NCBI GenBank assembly: GCA_036560145.1
Contig: DATBRV010000020.1
Coordinates: 20,246 to 84,245 of the forward strand
Origin: DATBRV01 sp036560145
GTDB lineage: Bacteria; Myxococcota_A; UBA9160; SMWR01
Direction: 5' to 3'
DNA length: 64,000 nt
The notes below the pieces were generated by a model, which worked only from the letters and a program-made list of their open reading frames with translations, was not told the origin of the DNA and made no database searches. The position numbers were made by a program, and so were the translations under genes. Positions within the stretch are counted from its first letter, which is position 1; every line of letters starts with the position of its first letter. Positions 25,648 to 35,008 of the stretch are shown in pieces.

Positions 25648-26547
25648 CTACTCGAGCGGTCCTGCGATCACCCCGTTCCACTGCAGGTAGCGCGGCAGGT
25701 CGAGCGACGCTCCGCGGCGATCGTTCGCCTTCAGGCTCGGCTGCCCGAAGTAGGCGCGCAGACCGAAGCCGATGCGATTCTCGAGCATCTTGTCGGTGTC
25801 GTCGTCCTGGAAGTAGTACGCGCCGGTGTAGCGCAGGAAGCCTGCGATCGGGGTGCCGGGCAGCCGATAGTCGAGCTCCACTCCCCAGCCGGGGATCAGC
25901 ACGTTGTCCCCATCCGGGTCCATCTTTCCCTGCGCGTAGGAGCCCTCCGCCTCGATCTCGAAGTCATCGCCGATGAAGAAGCGCCCCACTGCGCGCGCGA
26001 ACCCGGCGTTCTTGAGCGCGTCCTTGTCGCCGCCGCTCGAGACGGGCTCGCGGTCGAGGTAGCCCGACTGTAGATACAGCGTGACCGGATCGAAGAAGAT
26101 CTGCCCTTCGAGCCCGACCCCCCACGCGAAGCTGGTGGGATCCTTGCCGTCGAGGTCGTTGATCTCGAACTGGCCCATGCTGCCGAAGGCGCCGAGCGAG
26201 CCGAGCTCGGGATCGCGCCAGCCCGCGTGCAGGCCCCCGCCGAGCGACCCCAGGTAGGTGTCGTCGGAATGCCGGTTGTGGACCGTTCCCTCGCCCGAGA
26301 AATCGGTCTGGAGGTGCAGCGCCCCGCGAGCGGCGTCGAGCGCGCCTCGGCCGCCCAGCGTCCAGAGGGTCCCCGCCTCTTCCGGTTGGATCACCGGGCT
26401 GTCGGCGGCGTCGTCGATGGCGTTCAGGTGGAGGTAGCTGGCGATGAACTCGGCGGTGCCGCTGAGCTTCAGGCCGTCGTCCGCGCCCAGTGCGGGCGTC
26501 GCGAGCAGGGCGCCGACGAGAAACGGTCCGGCCAGTGTCTGGCGCAC
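25648..26547 (-). CDS. Outer-membrane beta-barrel protein (putative)
   Basis: 299 residues. A signal peptide (LAGPFLVGALLATPALGA) is followed by many amphipathic strands with aromatic girdles, e.g. GTAEFIASYLHLNA, VTLYLQSGYLDREP, GVELDYRLPGTPIAGF and LRYTGAYYFQDDD. The chain closes with a terminal segment, PRYLQWNGVIAGPLE, that is not the canonical C-terminal aromatic. No family name can be given. The GTG start has GAGGAGG 6-12 nt upstream. It lies just before atpC on the same strand, but the 63-bp gap and unrelated role suggest a separate transcript. Confidence 0.55.
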   Translation of the reverse strand: MRQTLAGPFLVGALLATPALGADDGLKLSGTAEFIASYLHLNAIDDAADSPVIQPEEAGTLWTLGGRGALDAARGALHLQTDFSGEGTVHNRHSDDTYLGSLGGGLHAGWRDPELGSLGAFGSMGQFEINDLDGKDPTSFAWGVGLEGQIFFDPVTLYLQSGYLDREPVSSGGDKDALKNAGFARAVGRFFIGDDFEIEAEGSYAQGKMDPDGDNVLIPGWGVELDYRLPGTPIAGFLRYTGAYYFQDDDTDKMLENRIGFGLRAYFGQPSLKANDRRGASLDLPRYLQWNGVIAGPLE

Positions 26548-26610
26548 GGGACCCCTCCTCGTTCTCAGGCTGTGTCGCCGATGCTGGACCTCGCCCTCCG
26601 GGACGTCAAG

Positions 26611-26880
26611 TCAGCGCTTCGTCTCGCCCTCGAACTTGCAGGACGTCACCATCACCACCACCTCGCTTCCGCTCACGTCCGCGAAGCCCTCGGAGATGGA
26701 CGCGCGCCGGGTTCCCGTGCTGGTCTTGATCTCGACCTCGCCGACGCGCAGCGAGGTCAGCAGGCGTTCGTGCCGGGGCAGCACGCCGAAATCGCCCTCG
26801 GAGCCGGGCAGCACGACCGCTTCGACCGGGCCGTGGAAGGCCTCGCCCTGCGGCGTCACGATGGTGAGATCGAGGGGCAT
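26611..26880 (-). CDS. atpC: F1 ATP synthase epsilon subunit (short form)
   Basis: 89 residues, the N-terminal beta-sandwich only: LDLTIVTPQGEAFHGPVEAV, VLPGSEGDFGVLPRHERLLT, VEIKTSTG. The two C-terminal helices of longer epsilon subunits, which inhibit ATPase activity, are missing. Short epsilon proteins of this length are known in some bacteria such as green sulfur bacteria. It is the last gene of the F1 operon and starts 6 nt after the atpD stop. Confidence 0.93.
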   Translation of the reverse strand: MPLDLTIVTPQGEAFHGPVEAVVLPGSEGDFGVLPRHERLLTSLRVGEVEIKTSTGTRRASISEGFADVSGSEVVVMVTSCKFEGETKR

Positions 26881-26886
26881 CTCGCG

Positions 26887-28326
26887 CTACACCAGCTTCC
26901 TCGCCTTGGCGACGGCTTCCTCGATCGTCCCCACCATGTAGAAGGCCTGCTCGGGCAGCTCGTCGTGCTTGCCTTCGAGCACCTCCTTGAAGCCGCGGAT
27001 GGTGTCCTCGAGCTTGACGTAGACGCCGGCCGAGCCCGTGAACTGCTCGGCGACGTGAAAGGGCTGCGACAGGAAGCGCTGGAGCTTGCGCGCCCGCGCC
27101 ACCGTGATCTTGTCGTCCTCGGAGAGCTCGTCCATCCCGAGGATCGCGATGATGTCCTGGAGGTCCTTGTACTTCTGGAGCATCTGCTGGACGCCGCGCG
27201 CCACCTGGTAGTGCTCCTCTCCCACCACCTGCGGATCCAGGATCCGGCTGGTCGAGTCGAGCGGATCGACGGCGGGATAGATGCCGAGCTCGGCGATCTG
27301 GCGGGAGAGCACGGTGGTGGCGTCCAGGTGGCTGAAGGCGGTCGCCGGCGCCGGGTCGGTGAGGTCGTCGGCGGGGACATAAATGGCCTGCACCGAGGTG
27401 ATCGAGCCCTTCTTGGTCGAGGTGATCCGCTCCTGGAGCTCGCCCATGTCGGTCGAGAGCGTCGGCTGGTAGCCCACCGCCGAGGGGATCCGGCCGAGCA
27501 GCGCCGACACCTCGGAGCCCGCCTGCGTGAAGCGGAAGATGTTGTCGATGAAGAGCAGCACGTCTTTCCCTTCTTCGTCGCGGAAGTACTCCGCGGCGGT
27601 GAGGGCCGAGAGGCCGACCCGGGCGCGCGCGCCCGGCGGCTCGTTCATCTGGCCGTAGACGAGGGCGGCCTTGTCGAGCACGGTGGTGCCGTCGGAGAGC
27701 TTGGCGTCCATCATCTCGTGCCATAGATCGTTGCCCTCGCGGGTGCGCTCGCCCACGCCCCCGAACACCGAGTAGCCCGCGTGCTGCTTCGCGATGTTGT
27801 TGATCAGCTCCATGATCACGACGGTCTTGCCCACGCCGGCGCCGCCGAACAGGCCGATCTTGCCGCCCTTCGGATAGGGCGCGATCAGATCGACGACCTT
27901 GATGCCGGTCTCCAGCGCCTCGACGCCGGTCGACTGATCCACGAACTCCGGCGGCGGACGGTGGATGGGAAGCGTGCGCTTGGCGTTGACCGGCCCGCGC
28001 TCGTCGACCGGATCGCCGATCACGTTGATGATGCGGCCGAGCGTCTCGGGGCCGACCGGGATGCGGATCCCATCGCCGGTATTTTTGGCCGCCTGCCCGC
28101 GAACCAGGCCGTCGGTGGTGTCCATCGCGACGCAGCGCACGGTGTTCTCGCCCAGGTGCTGCGCGACCTCCAGCACCAGGTTGTCCGGGCGGTCGTCGAC
28201 GCCGGGGTTCGTGACCCGCAGCGCGGTGTAGATCTCGGGAAGCGATCCGGGCGGAAACTCGACGTCCACCACCGGGCCGGTGACCTGGACGATCCTGCCG
28301 TCCTGCCTCGCGATCTGGGTCGTCAT
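26887..28326 (-). CDS. atpD: F1 ATP synthase beta subunit
   Basis: 479 residues, catalytic subunit. P-loop GGAGVGKT at 161-168, followed by GERTREGNDLWHEM with the catalytic Glu and the family motif. ALTAAEYFRDEEGKDVLLFI and the beta signature PAVDPLDSTSRI are present. It hydrolyses or makes ATP at the alpha-beta interface in the F1 head. Full length. Gaps of 17 nt to atpG and 6 nt to atpC show a single operon. Confidence 0.98.
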   Translation of the reverse strand: MTTQIARQDGRIVQVTGPVVDVEFPPGSLPEIYTALRVTNPGVDDRPDNLVLEVAQHLGENTVRCVAMDTTDGLVRGQAAKNTGDGIRIPVGPETLGRIINVIGDPVDERGPVNAKRTLPIHRPPPEFVDQSTGVEALETGIKVVDLIAPYPKGGKIGLFGGAGVGKTVVIMELINNIAKQHAGYSVFGGVGERTREGNDLWHEMMDAKLSDGTTVLDKAALVYGQMNEPPGARARVGLSALTAAEYFRDEEGKDVLLFIDNIFRFTQAGSEVSALLGRIPSAVGYQPTLSTDMGELQERITSTKKGSITSVQAIYVPADDLTDPAPATAFSHLDATTVLSRQIAELGIYPAVDPLDSTSRILDPQVVGEEHYQVARGVQQMLQKYKDLQDIIAILGMDELSEDDKITVARARKLQRFLSQPFHVAEQFTGSAGVYVKLEDTIRGFKEVLEGKHDELPEQAFYMVGTIEEAVAKARKLV

Positions 28327-28343
28327 CTGGGATCCCTTCTGAG

Positions 28344-29222
28344 CTAGCTGCTCTTCAAGGCTTCTGCGCCGCTCACGATCTCGACCAATTCCTTGGTGAT
28401 GGCGGCCTGCCGGGCCCGGTTGAACTGGAGCGTGAGGCGGCTGATCAGGTCCTCGGTGTTGCGGGTCGCCGCTTCCATCGACGCCATCCGCGCCGCGTGC
28501 TCGCCCGCCTGGTTCTCGAGCAGCGCGCGGAAGATCTCCACCTCGATCGCCTTGGGAACCAGCACGGCGATCAGCTTCTCCGCGCTGGGCTCGATCTCGA
28601 CCGGAAGCGATGCTTCGCCGACCGCGGCCTCCGGAGCGTCCGGGGCCGCCGGCAGCAGGCGCGCGCTGCGCGGCGTCTGCGAGAGTGCGGAGACGAACTC
28701 GCTGAAGACCAGCAGGATCTCGTCCGAATCGCCCGACGCGAAGCGCCCCGAGAGTTGGCCCGCCAGCTCGGCCGCGCTTTCGTAGCTGACCCAGCCGTCA
28801 AAAATGTGTTTGCCTCCCAGTTGGCGCCGGCGCCGGCGCGCGAAGTATTCGACCGCCTTGCGGCCGACGCAGGTGATCGTGACCGCGACGCCTTCGCGCT
28901 CGCGCGCAGCCACCAGCCGATCGGCGAAGCGCAGCACGTTGGCGTTGAAGGCCCCGCACAGGCCGCGGTTCGAGGTGACGACGACGACCTCGGCGCGCTT
29001 CGGCTGCGGGCGCGGCGCGAGCAGCGGGTGGACGGTGTCCTGCGGCACGCGCGCCACCTCGGCGAGCGTGGCGCGCATGCGTTCGGCGTAGGGCCGCGCC
29101 TGCGTCACCGCGTTCTGCGCGCGGCGCAGCTTGGCGCCCGCCACCATGCGCATCGCGCGCGTGATCTGCTGCGTCTTCTTGACGCTGCGGATCCGCCGCC
29201 GGATGTCCTTGAGATTGGGCAA
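28344..29222 (-). CDS. atpG: F1 ATP synthase gamma subunit
   Basis: 292 residues. Conserved ends are LKDIRRRIRSVKKTQQITRA and, at the C-terminus, NTEDLISRLTLQFNRARQAA followed by ITKELVEIVSGAEAL. It forms the rotating central shaft. The start is TTG at 29222. The only Shine-Dalgarno in reach, GGAG, belongs to the dispersed repeat that fills the gap to atpA (see that entry). Confidence 0.95.
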   Translation of the reverse strand: MPNLKDIRRRIRSVKKTQQITRAMRMVAGAKLRRAQNAVTQARPYAERMRATLAEVARVPQDTVHPLLAPRPQPKRAEVVVVTSNRGLCGAFNANVLRFADRLVAAREREGVAVTITCVGRKAVEYFARRRRRQLGGKHIFDGWVSYESAAELAGQLSGRFASGDSDEILLVFSEFVSALSQTPRSARLLPAAPDAPEAAVGEASLPVEIEPSAEKLIAVLVPKAIEVEIFRALLENQAGEHAARMASMEAATRNTEDLISRLTLQFNRARQAAITKELVEIVSGAEALKSS

Positions 29223-29228
29223 GTCTTA

Positions 29229-29265
29229 TGAACTCCGTTCGCCTTCGGCTCTCTGAGCGCTTCGC
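29229..29265 (+). repeat. Dispersed intergenic repeat, diverged copy 5
   Basis: TGAACTCCGTTCGCCTTCGG plus CTCTCTGAGCGCTTCGC lies in the 46-bp gap between the atpA stop and the atpG start. The minus strand of its left end reads CGGAGTTCA, which puts GGAG 10 nt before the atpG TTG start. Confidence 0.55.
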
Positions 29266-29268
29266 TTG

Positions 29269-30813
<1,545 letters not shown>

Positions 30814-30862
30814 CGATCCTCGTCCTCGGGGTGCCGGCGCGAAGGGCCGCCGGCGGATTCGT

Positions 30863-31408
30863 TCAGGTTCGCTTGCTGAGACTGCCGTGCAGCTGCGCGA
30901 GCTGCGTGCGCAGGCTGCCGTCGAAGACCACGCCGCCGACGGTCGCCACCGCGCCGCCCAGAAGAGAGGTGTCGACCGCCTCCTCGAGCTCGATCTGCTT
31001 GCCGGTCCGCGCGGCCAGCGCGCGGCGCAGGCGTTCGCGCTGGTCGTCGCGCAGCTGGGTCGCGGAGACGACCTTGGCCCGCACGCGACCGGCCGCGCCG
31101 TCGGCGAGCCGGCAGAACTCCTCGTAGATCGCGTCGAAGTCGATCAGCCGCCGCCGGTCGACCAGGAAGCTGAAGAAGCTCGAGACGGTGCGGCTCGACC
31201 CGAGCCGCGTGCACAGCTCGCGCAGCACCGAGCGCCGCTCCGCCACCGGGTGGAGCGGCCGGAAGAGCGCGTGACGCAGCTCGCTGCTCTCGGCGAAGAG
31301 CCCGTGCAGCGCGGCGAGCTCGGAGCGCACCGCCTCCACGCGCCCCTCCTCGCCGGCCAGCGAGAAGAGGGCTCGCGCATAGCGCCTGGCTGCGGCCGAG
31401 GATTGCAT
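30863..31408 (-). CDS. atpH: ATP synthase delta (OSCP) subunit
   Basis: 181 residues, all-helical N-domain (AARRYARALFSLAGEEGRVE) and the C-terminal segment typical of the family (DTSLLGGAVATVGGVVFDGS, LRTQLAQLH). It joins the stator stalk to the F1 head. It begins 4 nt after the atpF stop. Confidence 0.93.
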   Translation of the reverse strand: MQSSAAARRYARALFSLAGEEGRVEAVRSELAALHGLFAESSELRHALFRPLHPVAERRSVLRELCTRLGSSRTVSSFFSFLVDRRRLIDFDAIYEEFCRLADGAAGRVRAKVVSATQLRDDQRERLRRALAARTGKQIELEEAVDTSLLGGAVATVGGVVFDGSLRTQLAQLHGSLSKRT

Positions 31409-31412
31409 CGCC

Positions 31413-32009
31413 CTACCTGTCCGGGCTCGGGCGGGCTGGGCCCGCGGCGGGCGCCCGCTCGATGGTCGTCACGAATTCGTCGAGCAGGCGGTCCTGGTCG
31501 GTGCCAGTGATCTGCCGGCGCAGCGTTTCCCTCGCGAGCTCGACGGCGAGATCGGCCGCCTCCTGGCGGAGCTGGGCGCGGGCGCGCCGCAGCTCCTGAT
31601 CGACCGCGGCGATCGCGTCGCGCCGGATCCGCTCGGCCCCCGCCGTGGCGTCGGCCAGGATCTGCTCGCGCTCGGCGGCGGCCCGCTCGCGCGCCGTCTG
31701 ACGGATCCCGGCCAGCTCGCTCTCGAGATCCATCAGGCGCCGCTGCCACTTCGCGTAGCGCGCCTCCGCTTCGGTCCGCACGTCGGCCGCCGCCTTCAGG
31801 TCCTCCTGGATCCCCCGGCGGCGATCGCCGAAGAAGTCCGAGATCGGCTTGCGCGCGAAATACAACAGCACGCCGATCAGCAGCGCGAAGTTGAGCAGCG
31901 CGTAGAAGAGATCGCGGGCGCCGCCGTGCGCGCCGCCTTCCGCGTGCGCCGGGAGCGCCATCAGCACGAGCGCCGCCGTCGCGAGGGCCGTGCGGGCGAG
32001 CCGTGCCAT
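31413..32009 (-). CDS. atpF: F0 ATP synthase b subunit with N-terminal signal-like sequence
   Basis: 198 residues. Residues 1-23 look like a signal peptide (MARLARTALATAALVLMALP, then AHA), then comes the membrane span (LFYALLNFALLIGVLLYFAR) and a long charged coiled coil (RRRGIQEDLKAAADVRTEAE onward). It is a stator dimer partner. The ATG at 32009 overlaps by one base the stop of the b' gene (TGATG). Presence of two b-type genes suggests a b/b' heterodimer as in many photosynthetic and deltaproteobacterial enzymes. Confidence 0.9.
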   Translation of the reverse strand: MARLARTALATAALVLMALPAHAEGGAHGGARDLFYALLNFALLIGVLLYFARKPISDFFGDRRRGIQEDLKAAADVRTEAEARYAKWQRRLMDLESELAGIRQTARERAAAEREQILADATAGAERIRRDAIAAVDQELRRARAQLRQEAADLAVELARETLRRQITGTDQDRLLDEFVTTIERAPAAGPARPSPDR

Positions 32010-32533
32010 CAGGACACCGCCCGGCCGAGCACGCGCGAGGCGGCTTCGCGCCCGAGCGGCTCGACGTCGACGCGCAGCCGCGTGCGCGCGGCGGCGAGCT
32101 CGCCGGCGACCTCGCGGCGCGCTCGCTCGATCTCCTGCTCGGCCTCGGCGCGCGCCTGCGCGGTGCGCGCGGAGGTCTCGCTGCGGGCGCTCGCGAGCTC
32201 GGCACGCCGCATCTGCTCCGCCTCGACCCGCACGTCGGCCACGGCCTGCTCGTAGCGGGCGAGGATCTCGTCGGCGCTGGCGGCGAGCTTCTCGGCGCGC
32301 GCGCGGGTGCCCACGGTGCGCTCGACGCGCAGGTCGAGGGCGCGCAGCAGCGGGCGGAAGAGCAGGGCGTTGACCGGCACCAGCAGCAGCGCGAAGAGCG
32401 CCATCATGACCAGCAGCATCGGAAGGTCGGGCCACAGCACGATGCCGCCCTCGGAGGCCGTGGCCGTGGGGGCCGCGAGGAGCAACACCGCGAGCGCGGC
32501 GGCGAGGGGTTCGGGCCGGGGAACGCGGTGCAT
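32009..32533 (-). CDS. atpF: F0 ATP synthase b' subunit
   Basis: 174 residues from the ATG at 32533. A signal-like N-terminus (LAAALAVLLLAAPTATA) is followed by a membrane span (MLLVMMALFALLLVPVNALL) and a long Ala/Glu/Arg-rich coiled coil. It is more diverged than the following b gene and is therefore called b'. First gene of the F1-stator operon; no strong promoter was seen in the 261 bp before it, which hold a repeat and a hairpin. A longer frame starts upstream, but the ATG at 32533 gives the expected N-terminus. Confidence 0.85.
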   Translation of the reverse strand: MHRVPRPEPLAAALAVLLLAAPTATASEGGIVLWPDLPMLLVMMALFALLLVPVNALLFRPLLRALDLRVERTVGTRARAEKLAASADEILARYEQAVADVRVEAEQMRRAELASARSETSARTAQARAEAEQEIERARREVAGELAAARTRLRVDVEPLGREAASRVLGRAVS

Positions 32534-32738
32534 TGATGCCTGTCGCTCCGAGCCTGTCTGGGTCGCTGGGTCGCGCCGCGAGCCGATCCGAGGGGCCCCG
32601 ATCGACGGAGCCGCTACGCATCCGCGCGACGAGCGGGCGCAACGATGGAACACCGGGCTGCCGGATCGCGGCGAGCCGCGCCGGCAATCAGGCGGCGGGA
32701 GTCTTACATAGCCGGCGCGAACTTCAAGACGACGCCGG

Positions 32739-32753
32739 GCCCGGATCCCGGGC
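32739..32753 (-). terminator. Hairpin between bactofilin and atpF'
   Basis: GCCCGG-atc-CCGGGC forms a short GC stem with a 3-nt loop between the bactofilin stop and the ATP synthase operon. No U-run is present. Confidence 0.3.
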
Positions 32754-32765
32754 GCTGCAAGCCAA

Positions 32766-32797
32766 GCGCGCAGCGAGCCGAAGGCGAGCGGAGTTCA
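32766..32797 (-). repeat. Dispersed intergenic repeat, copy 6, overlapping the bactofilin stop
   Basis: A 32-bp copy nearly identical to copy 1 (plus-strand core GCGCAGCGAGCCGAAGGCGA, then GCGGAGTTCA). The minus-strand TGA at its end (32795-32797) is the stop codon of the bactofilin gene. Confidence 0.75.
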
Positions 32798-33181
32798 TGA
32801 TTCCGGCCTCTTGGCGTCCGGGCCGAGGGGGCGGCCCGCCGTGCAGCGGCCCTCGAGCAGCGCGCCGTCGGCGAGCGAGAAGCTGGGCGTCGAGAGCTCG
32901 CCGCGGACCCGGGCGGTTCCGGCCAGCGCGATCCGGCGGCTGGCCCGCACCTCGCCCGCGAGCGACCCGGCCACCATCAGCTCGTCGGTCTCGACCCGCG
33001 CCTCGACGCTCGCGCGGGGCCCGATCCAGAGGGGTCCGGGCCCGATCACCTCGCCGCGCAGCTGGCCGTCGATCCGGGCCGGGCCGTCGAGCGCGAGCAG
33101 GCCCGAGAACTCGGCGGCTTCCGCGACCAGCACGGGGGCCGCCGCGCCGGCTGCGTCAAAAGACTCGCCGGGCTCACGCAT
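32795..33181 (-). CDS. Bactofilin (polymer-forming cytoskeletal protein)
   Basis: 128 residues from the ATG at 33181, which overlaps the end of parB by 8 nt. The central part is the beta-helical DUF583 domain: LALDGPARIDGQLRGEVIGP, LWIGPRASVEARVETDELMV and GEVRASRRIALAGTARVRGE. Bactofilins polymerise without nucleotide and in myxobacteria help to position ParABS. Location next to parB fits that link. The last codons and the stop lie at the edge of a dispersed repeat, so the tail (AGRPLGPDAKRPES) may be shaped by that element. Confidence 0.88.
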   Translation of the reverse strand: MREPGESFDAAGAAAPVLVAEAAEFSGLLALDGPARIDGQLRGEVIGPGPLWIGPRASVEARVETDELMVAGSLAGEVRASRRIALAGTARVRGELSTPSFSLADGALLEGRCTAGRPLGPDAKRPES

Positions 33182-34043
33182 CGCCGAGCAGGATCCCGGC
33201 GATCCGCTGGAGGTCCTCGCCTCCGAAGTACTCGATCTCGACACGGCCGCGGGAGGCGTCCCCCTGGATCCGGACCCGGGTCTGCAAGCGCTGACGCAGG
33301 GAGTCGATCACACGCTGGAGGTTCGGGTCGACGCTCGCGCGGGAGCGGCCAGGGGTGCGGGCGACGGCCGGCCGCGCGATCGCCTCGGCGGTGCGCACCG
33401 AGAGCTGCTCGCGCACGATGCGGTCGCGCAGGTGGCGGCGCCGCTCGGGGTTGGCGACCTGGAGCAGGGCCTTCGCGTGGCCCGCCGTCAGGCGCTGCTC
33501 CTCGACGTCCTCCTGGAGCTCGCGGGGCAGCTCGAGCAGGCGCAGGTGGTTCGCCACCGTCGAGCGGTCGAGGCTGACGCGCCGGCCGATCTCGTCCTGG
33601 GTCTTGCCGCTCTCGAGCAGGGTCCGGAAGGCGTGCGCCAGCTCGATCGGATTCAGGTCGCGGCGCTGGACGTTCTCGATCAGGGCCAGCTCGAGGCGGT
33701 CGCGGTCGTCGACGTCGGCGACCACCGCCGGGATGGCGGCGAGGCCGGCTGCGCGCGCGGCGCGCCAGCGTCGCTCGCCGACCAGCAGCTGGTAGCGATC
33801 GCCGACCCGCCGCACCACGACGGGCTGGAGCACGCCGTGCTGCTCGATCGAATCCGAGAGCTTCGCGAGCGCGTCCGGGTCGAAGCGGCGGCGCGGCTGC
33901 TCGGGGTTGGCATCGATCCGGTCGACGGGGATCTCGCCCGGCGCGAGCCTCGGGGCGGCGGGCTCCTGCGCCAGCGACGCGGGCGGCGCGCCCGGCAGCA
34001 GGGCGCCGATGCCGCGCCCGAGTGCGTTAGGTCGAGTGCTCAT
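33174..34043 (-). CDS. parB: Chromosome partitioning protein ParB
   Basis: 289 residues. ParB-type CTPase motif: IDANPEQPRRRFDPDALAKL, GVLQPVVVRR, LLVGERRWRAARAAG and ALIENVQRRDLNPIE. A helix-turn-helix follows (SGKTQDEIGRRVSLDRSTVA), then the C-terminal dimer domain. It binds parS and spreads as a CTP-clamped sliding dimer. The ATG at 34043 overlaps the parA end by 17 nt. Three parS-like sites lie within 2 kb. Confidence 0.96.
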   Translation of the reverse strand: MSTRPNALGRGIGALLPGAPPASLAQEPAAPRLAPGEIPVDRIDANPEQPRRRFDPDALAKLSDSIEQHGVLQPVVVRRVGDRYQLLVGERRWRAARAAGLAAIPAVVADVDDRDRLELALIENVQRRDLNPIELAHAFRTLLESGKTQDEIGRRVSLDRSTVANHLRLLELPRELQEDVEEQRLTAGHAKALLQVANPERRRHLRDRIVREQLSVRTAEAIARPAVARTPGRSRASVDPNLQRVIDSLRQRLQTRVRIQGDASRGRVEIEYFGGEDLQRIAGILLGDA

Positions 34044-34887
34044 CGGGATCTCCTCGATGGGTGGGGAGGGGCGGCGGCTCGAGATGCGGCCCCGGCGCGC
34101 CGTGGCGCGCGAGGATCTCCTCCGCGAGCTGCAAATGACTGGTCGCGCCCTTCGAGTGCGCGTCGTAGAGCAGCACCGGCTTGCCATGGCTGGGCGCTTC
34201 GCTCAGGCGCACGTTGCGCGGGATCACCGTCTCGAAGACCTGCGACCCGAAGTGCGAGCGCACCTCGAGCTCGACCTGTCGGCTCAGGTTGTTCCGGCGA
34301 TCCGCCATCGTGAGCGCGATGCCCTCGAGCGCGAGGTCGGGGTTCAGCTGCTGGCGCACCAGCTCGATCGTCTCGAGCAGGCCGGCAAGCCCCTCGAGCG
34401 CGTAGTACTCGCATTGCAGCGGGATGATCACGGCGTCGGCGGCGGTGAGCGCGTTCAACGTGAGCAGGCCGAGCGACGGCGGGCAGTCGATCAGGATCAG
34501 CTCGTAGGCGTCGCGCAGATCGGCGAGCGCAGCCGCGAACCGGCGCTCGCGGGCGATCGCCGAGACCAACTCGATCTCGGCGCCGTAAAGATCGCGGCCC
34601 GAGGGAACCACGTGCAGATACCGGAGCTCGGTCGGGTGGACGACATCCTTCATGACGCACCTTCCGATGAGTGCGTCATAAACATGTCTTGACGCGCGCT
34701 CGGGCAGGTAGGCGCTGGACGCGTTCGCCTGGGGATCGAGGTCGATCAGCAGGGTGGCCCGCTCGGACGCGGCGAAGGAGGCGGCCAGGTTCACCGCGGT
34801 GGTCGTCTTGCCGACGCCGCCCTTCTGATTGACGACAGCGAGCACCCGGCTTCGGTGCGCGGAGCGCTGCATCTCCAGCGGCCTCAT
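34027..34887 (-). CDS. parA: Chromosome partitioning ATPase ParA/Soj
   Basis: 286 residues. Deviant Walker A VNQKGGVGKTTTAVNLA with both signature lysines, then LLIDLDPQANASS, and Walker B LILIDCPPSLGLLT. It forms ATP-dependent dimers on DNA that move ParB-parS complexes. The ATG at 34887 has AGGGGA 8 nt upstream, set in a 10-bp palindrome (CCCCTAGGGG, 34896-34905). A second ATG at 34872 has no such site. Confidence 0.96.
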   Translation of the reverse strand: MRPLEMQRSAHRSRVLAVVNQKGGVGKTTTAVNLAASFAASERATLLIDLDPQANASSAYLPERASRHVYDALIGRCVMKDVVHPTELRYLHVVPSGRDLYGAEIELVSAIARERRFAAALADLRDAYELILIDCPPSLGLLTLNALTAADAVIIPLQCEYYALEGLAGLLETIELVRQQLNPDLALEGIALTMADRRNNLSRQVELEVRSHFGSQVFETVIPRNVRLSEAPSHGKPVLLYDAHSKGATSHLQLAEEILARHGAPGPHLEPPPLPTHRGDPDEHST

Positions 34888-34922
34888 GAATCATTCCCCT
34901 AGGGGACACTCGGGGTTCACTC

Positions 34923-34952
34923 TTGATACCACAGTTTCCTCGAGGCCGTCGA
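34923..34952 (-). promoter_or_regulatory. Possible parAB promoter
   Basis: On the minus strand TCGACG (34947-34952), 18 bp, TATCAA (34923-34928). Each box matches at 4 of 6 positions. It would start transcription between the two upstream parS sites and parA. Confidence 0.25.
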
Positions 34953-34965
34953 GGGGGGGTTGCGC

Positions 34966-34979
34966 GTTCCACGTGGAAC
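34966..34979. promoter_or_regulatory. parS-like site 1
   Basis: GTTCCACGTGGAAC is a perfect 14-bp palindrome differing from the conserved parS core (GTTTCACGTGAAAC) by symmetrical changes. Confidence 0.85.
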
Positions 34980-34993
34980 GTTTCACGTGGAAC
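34980..34993. promoter_or_regulatory. parS-like site 2
   Basis: GTTTCACGTGGAAC, directly adjoining site 1, combines one consensus and one variant half-site. Confidence 0.8.
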
Positions 34994-35008
34994 GAGCCCG
35001 GATCCTGC

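Noticed and set aside
32009..32653. Longer b' subunit from 32653
   Set aside because: The extra 40 residues are low-complexity and basic; the ATG at 32533 gives a proper signal-like N-terminus.
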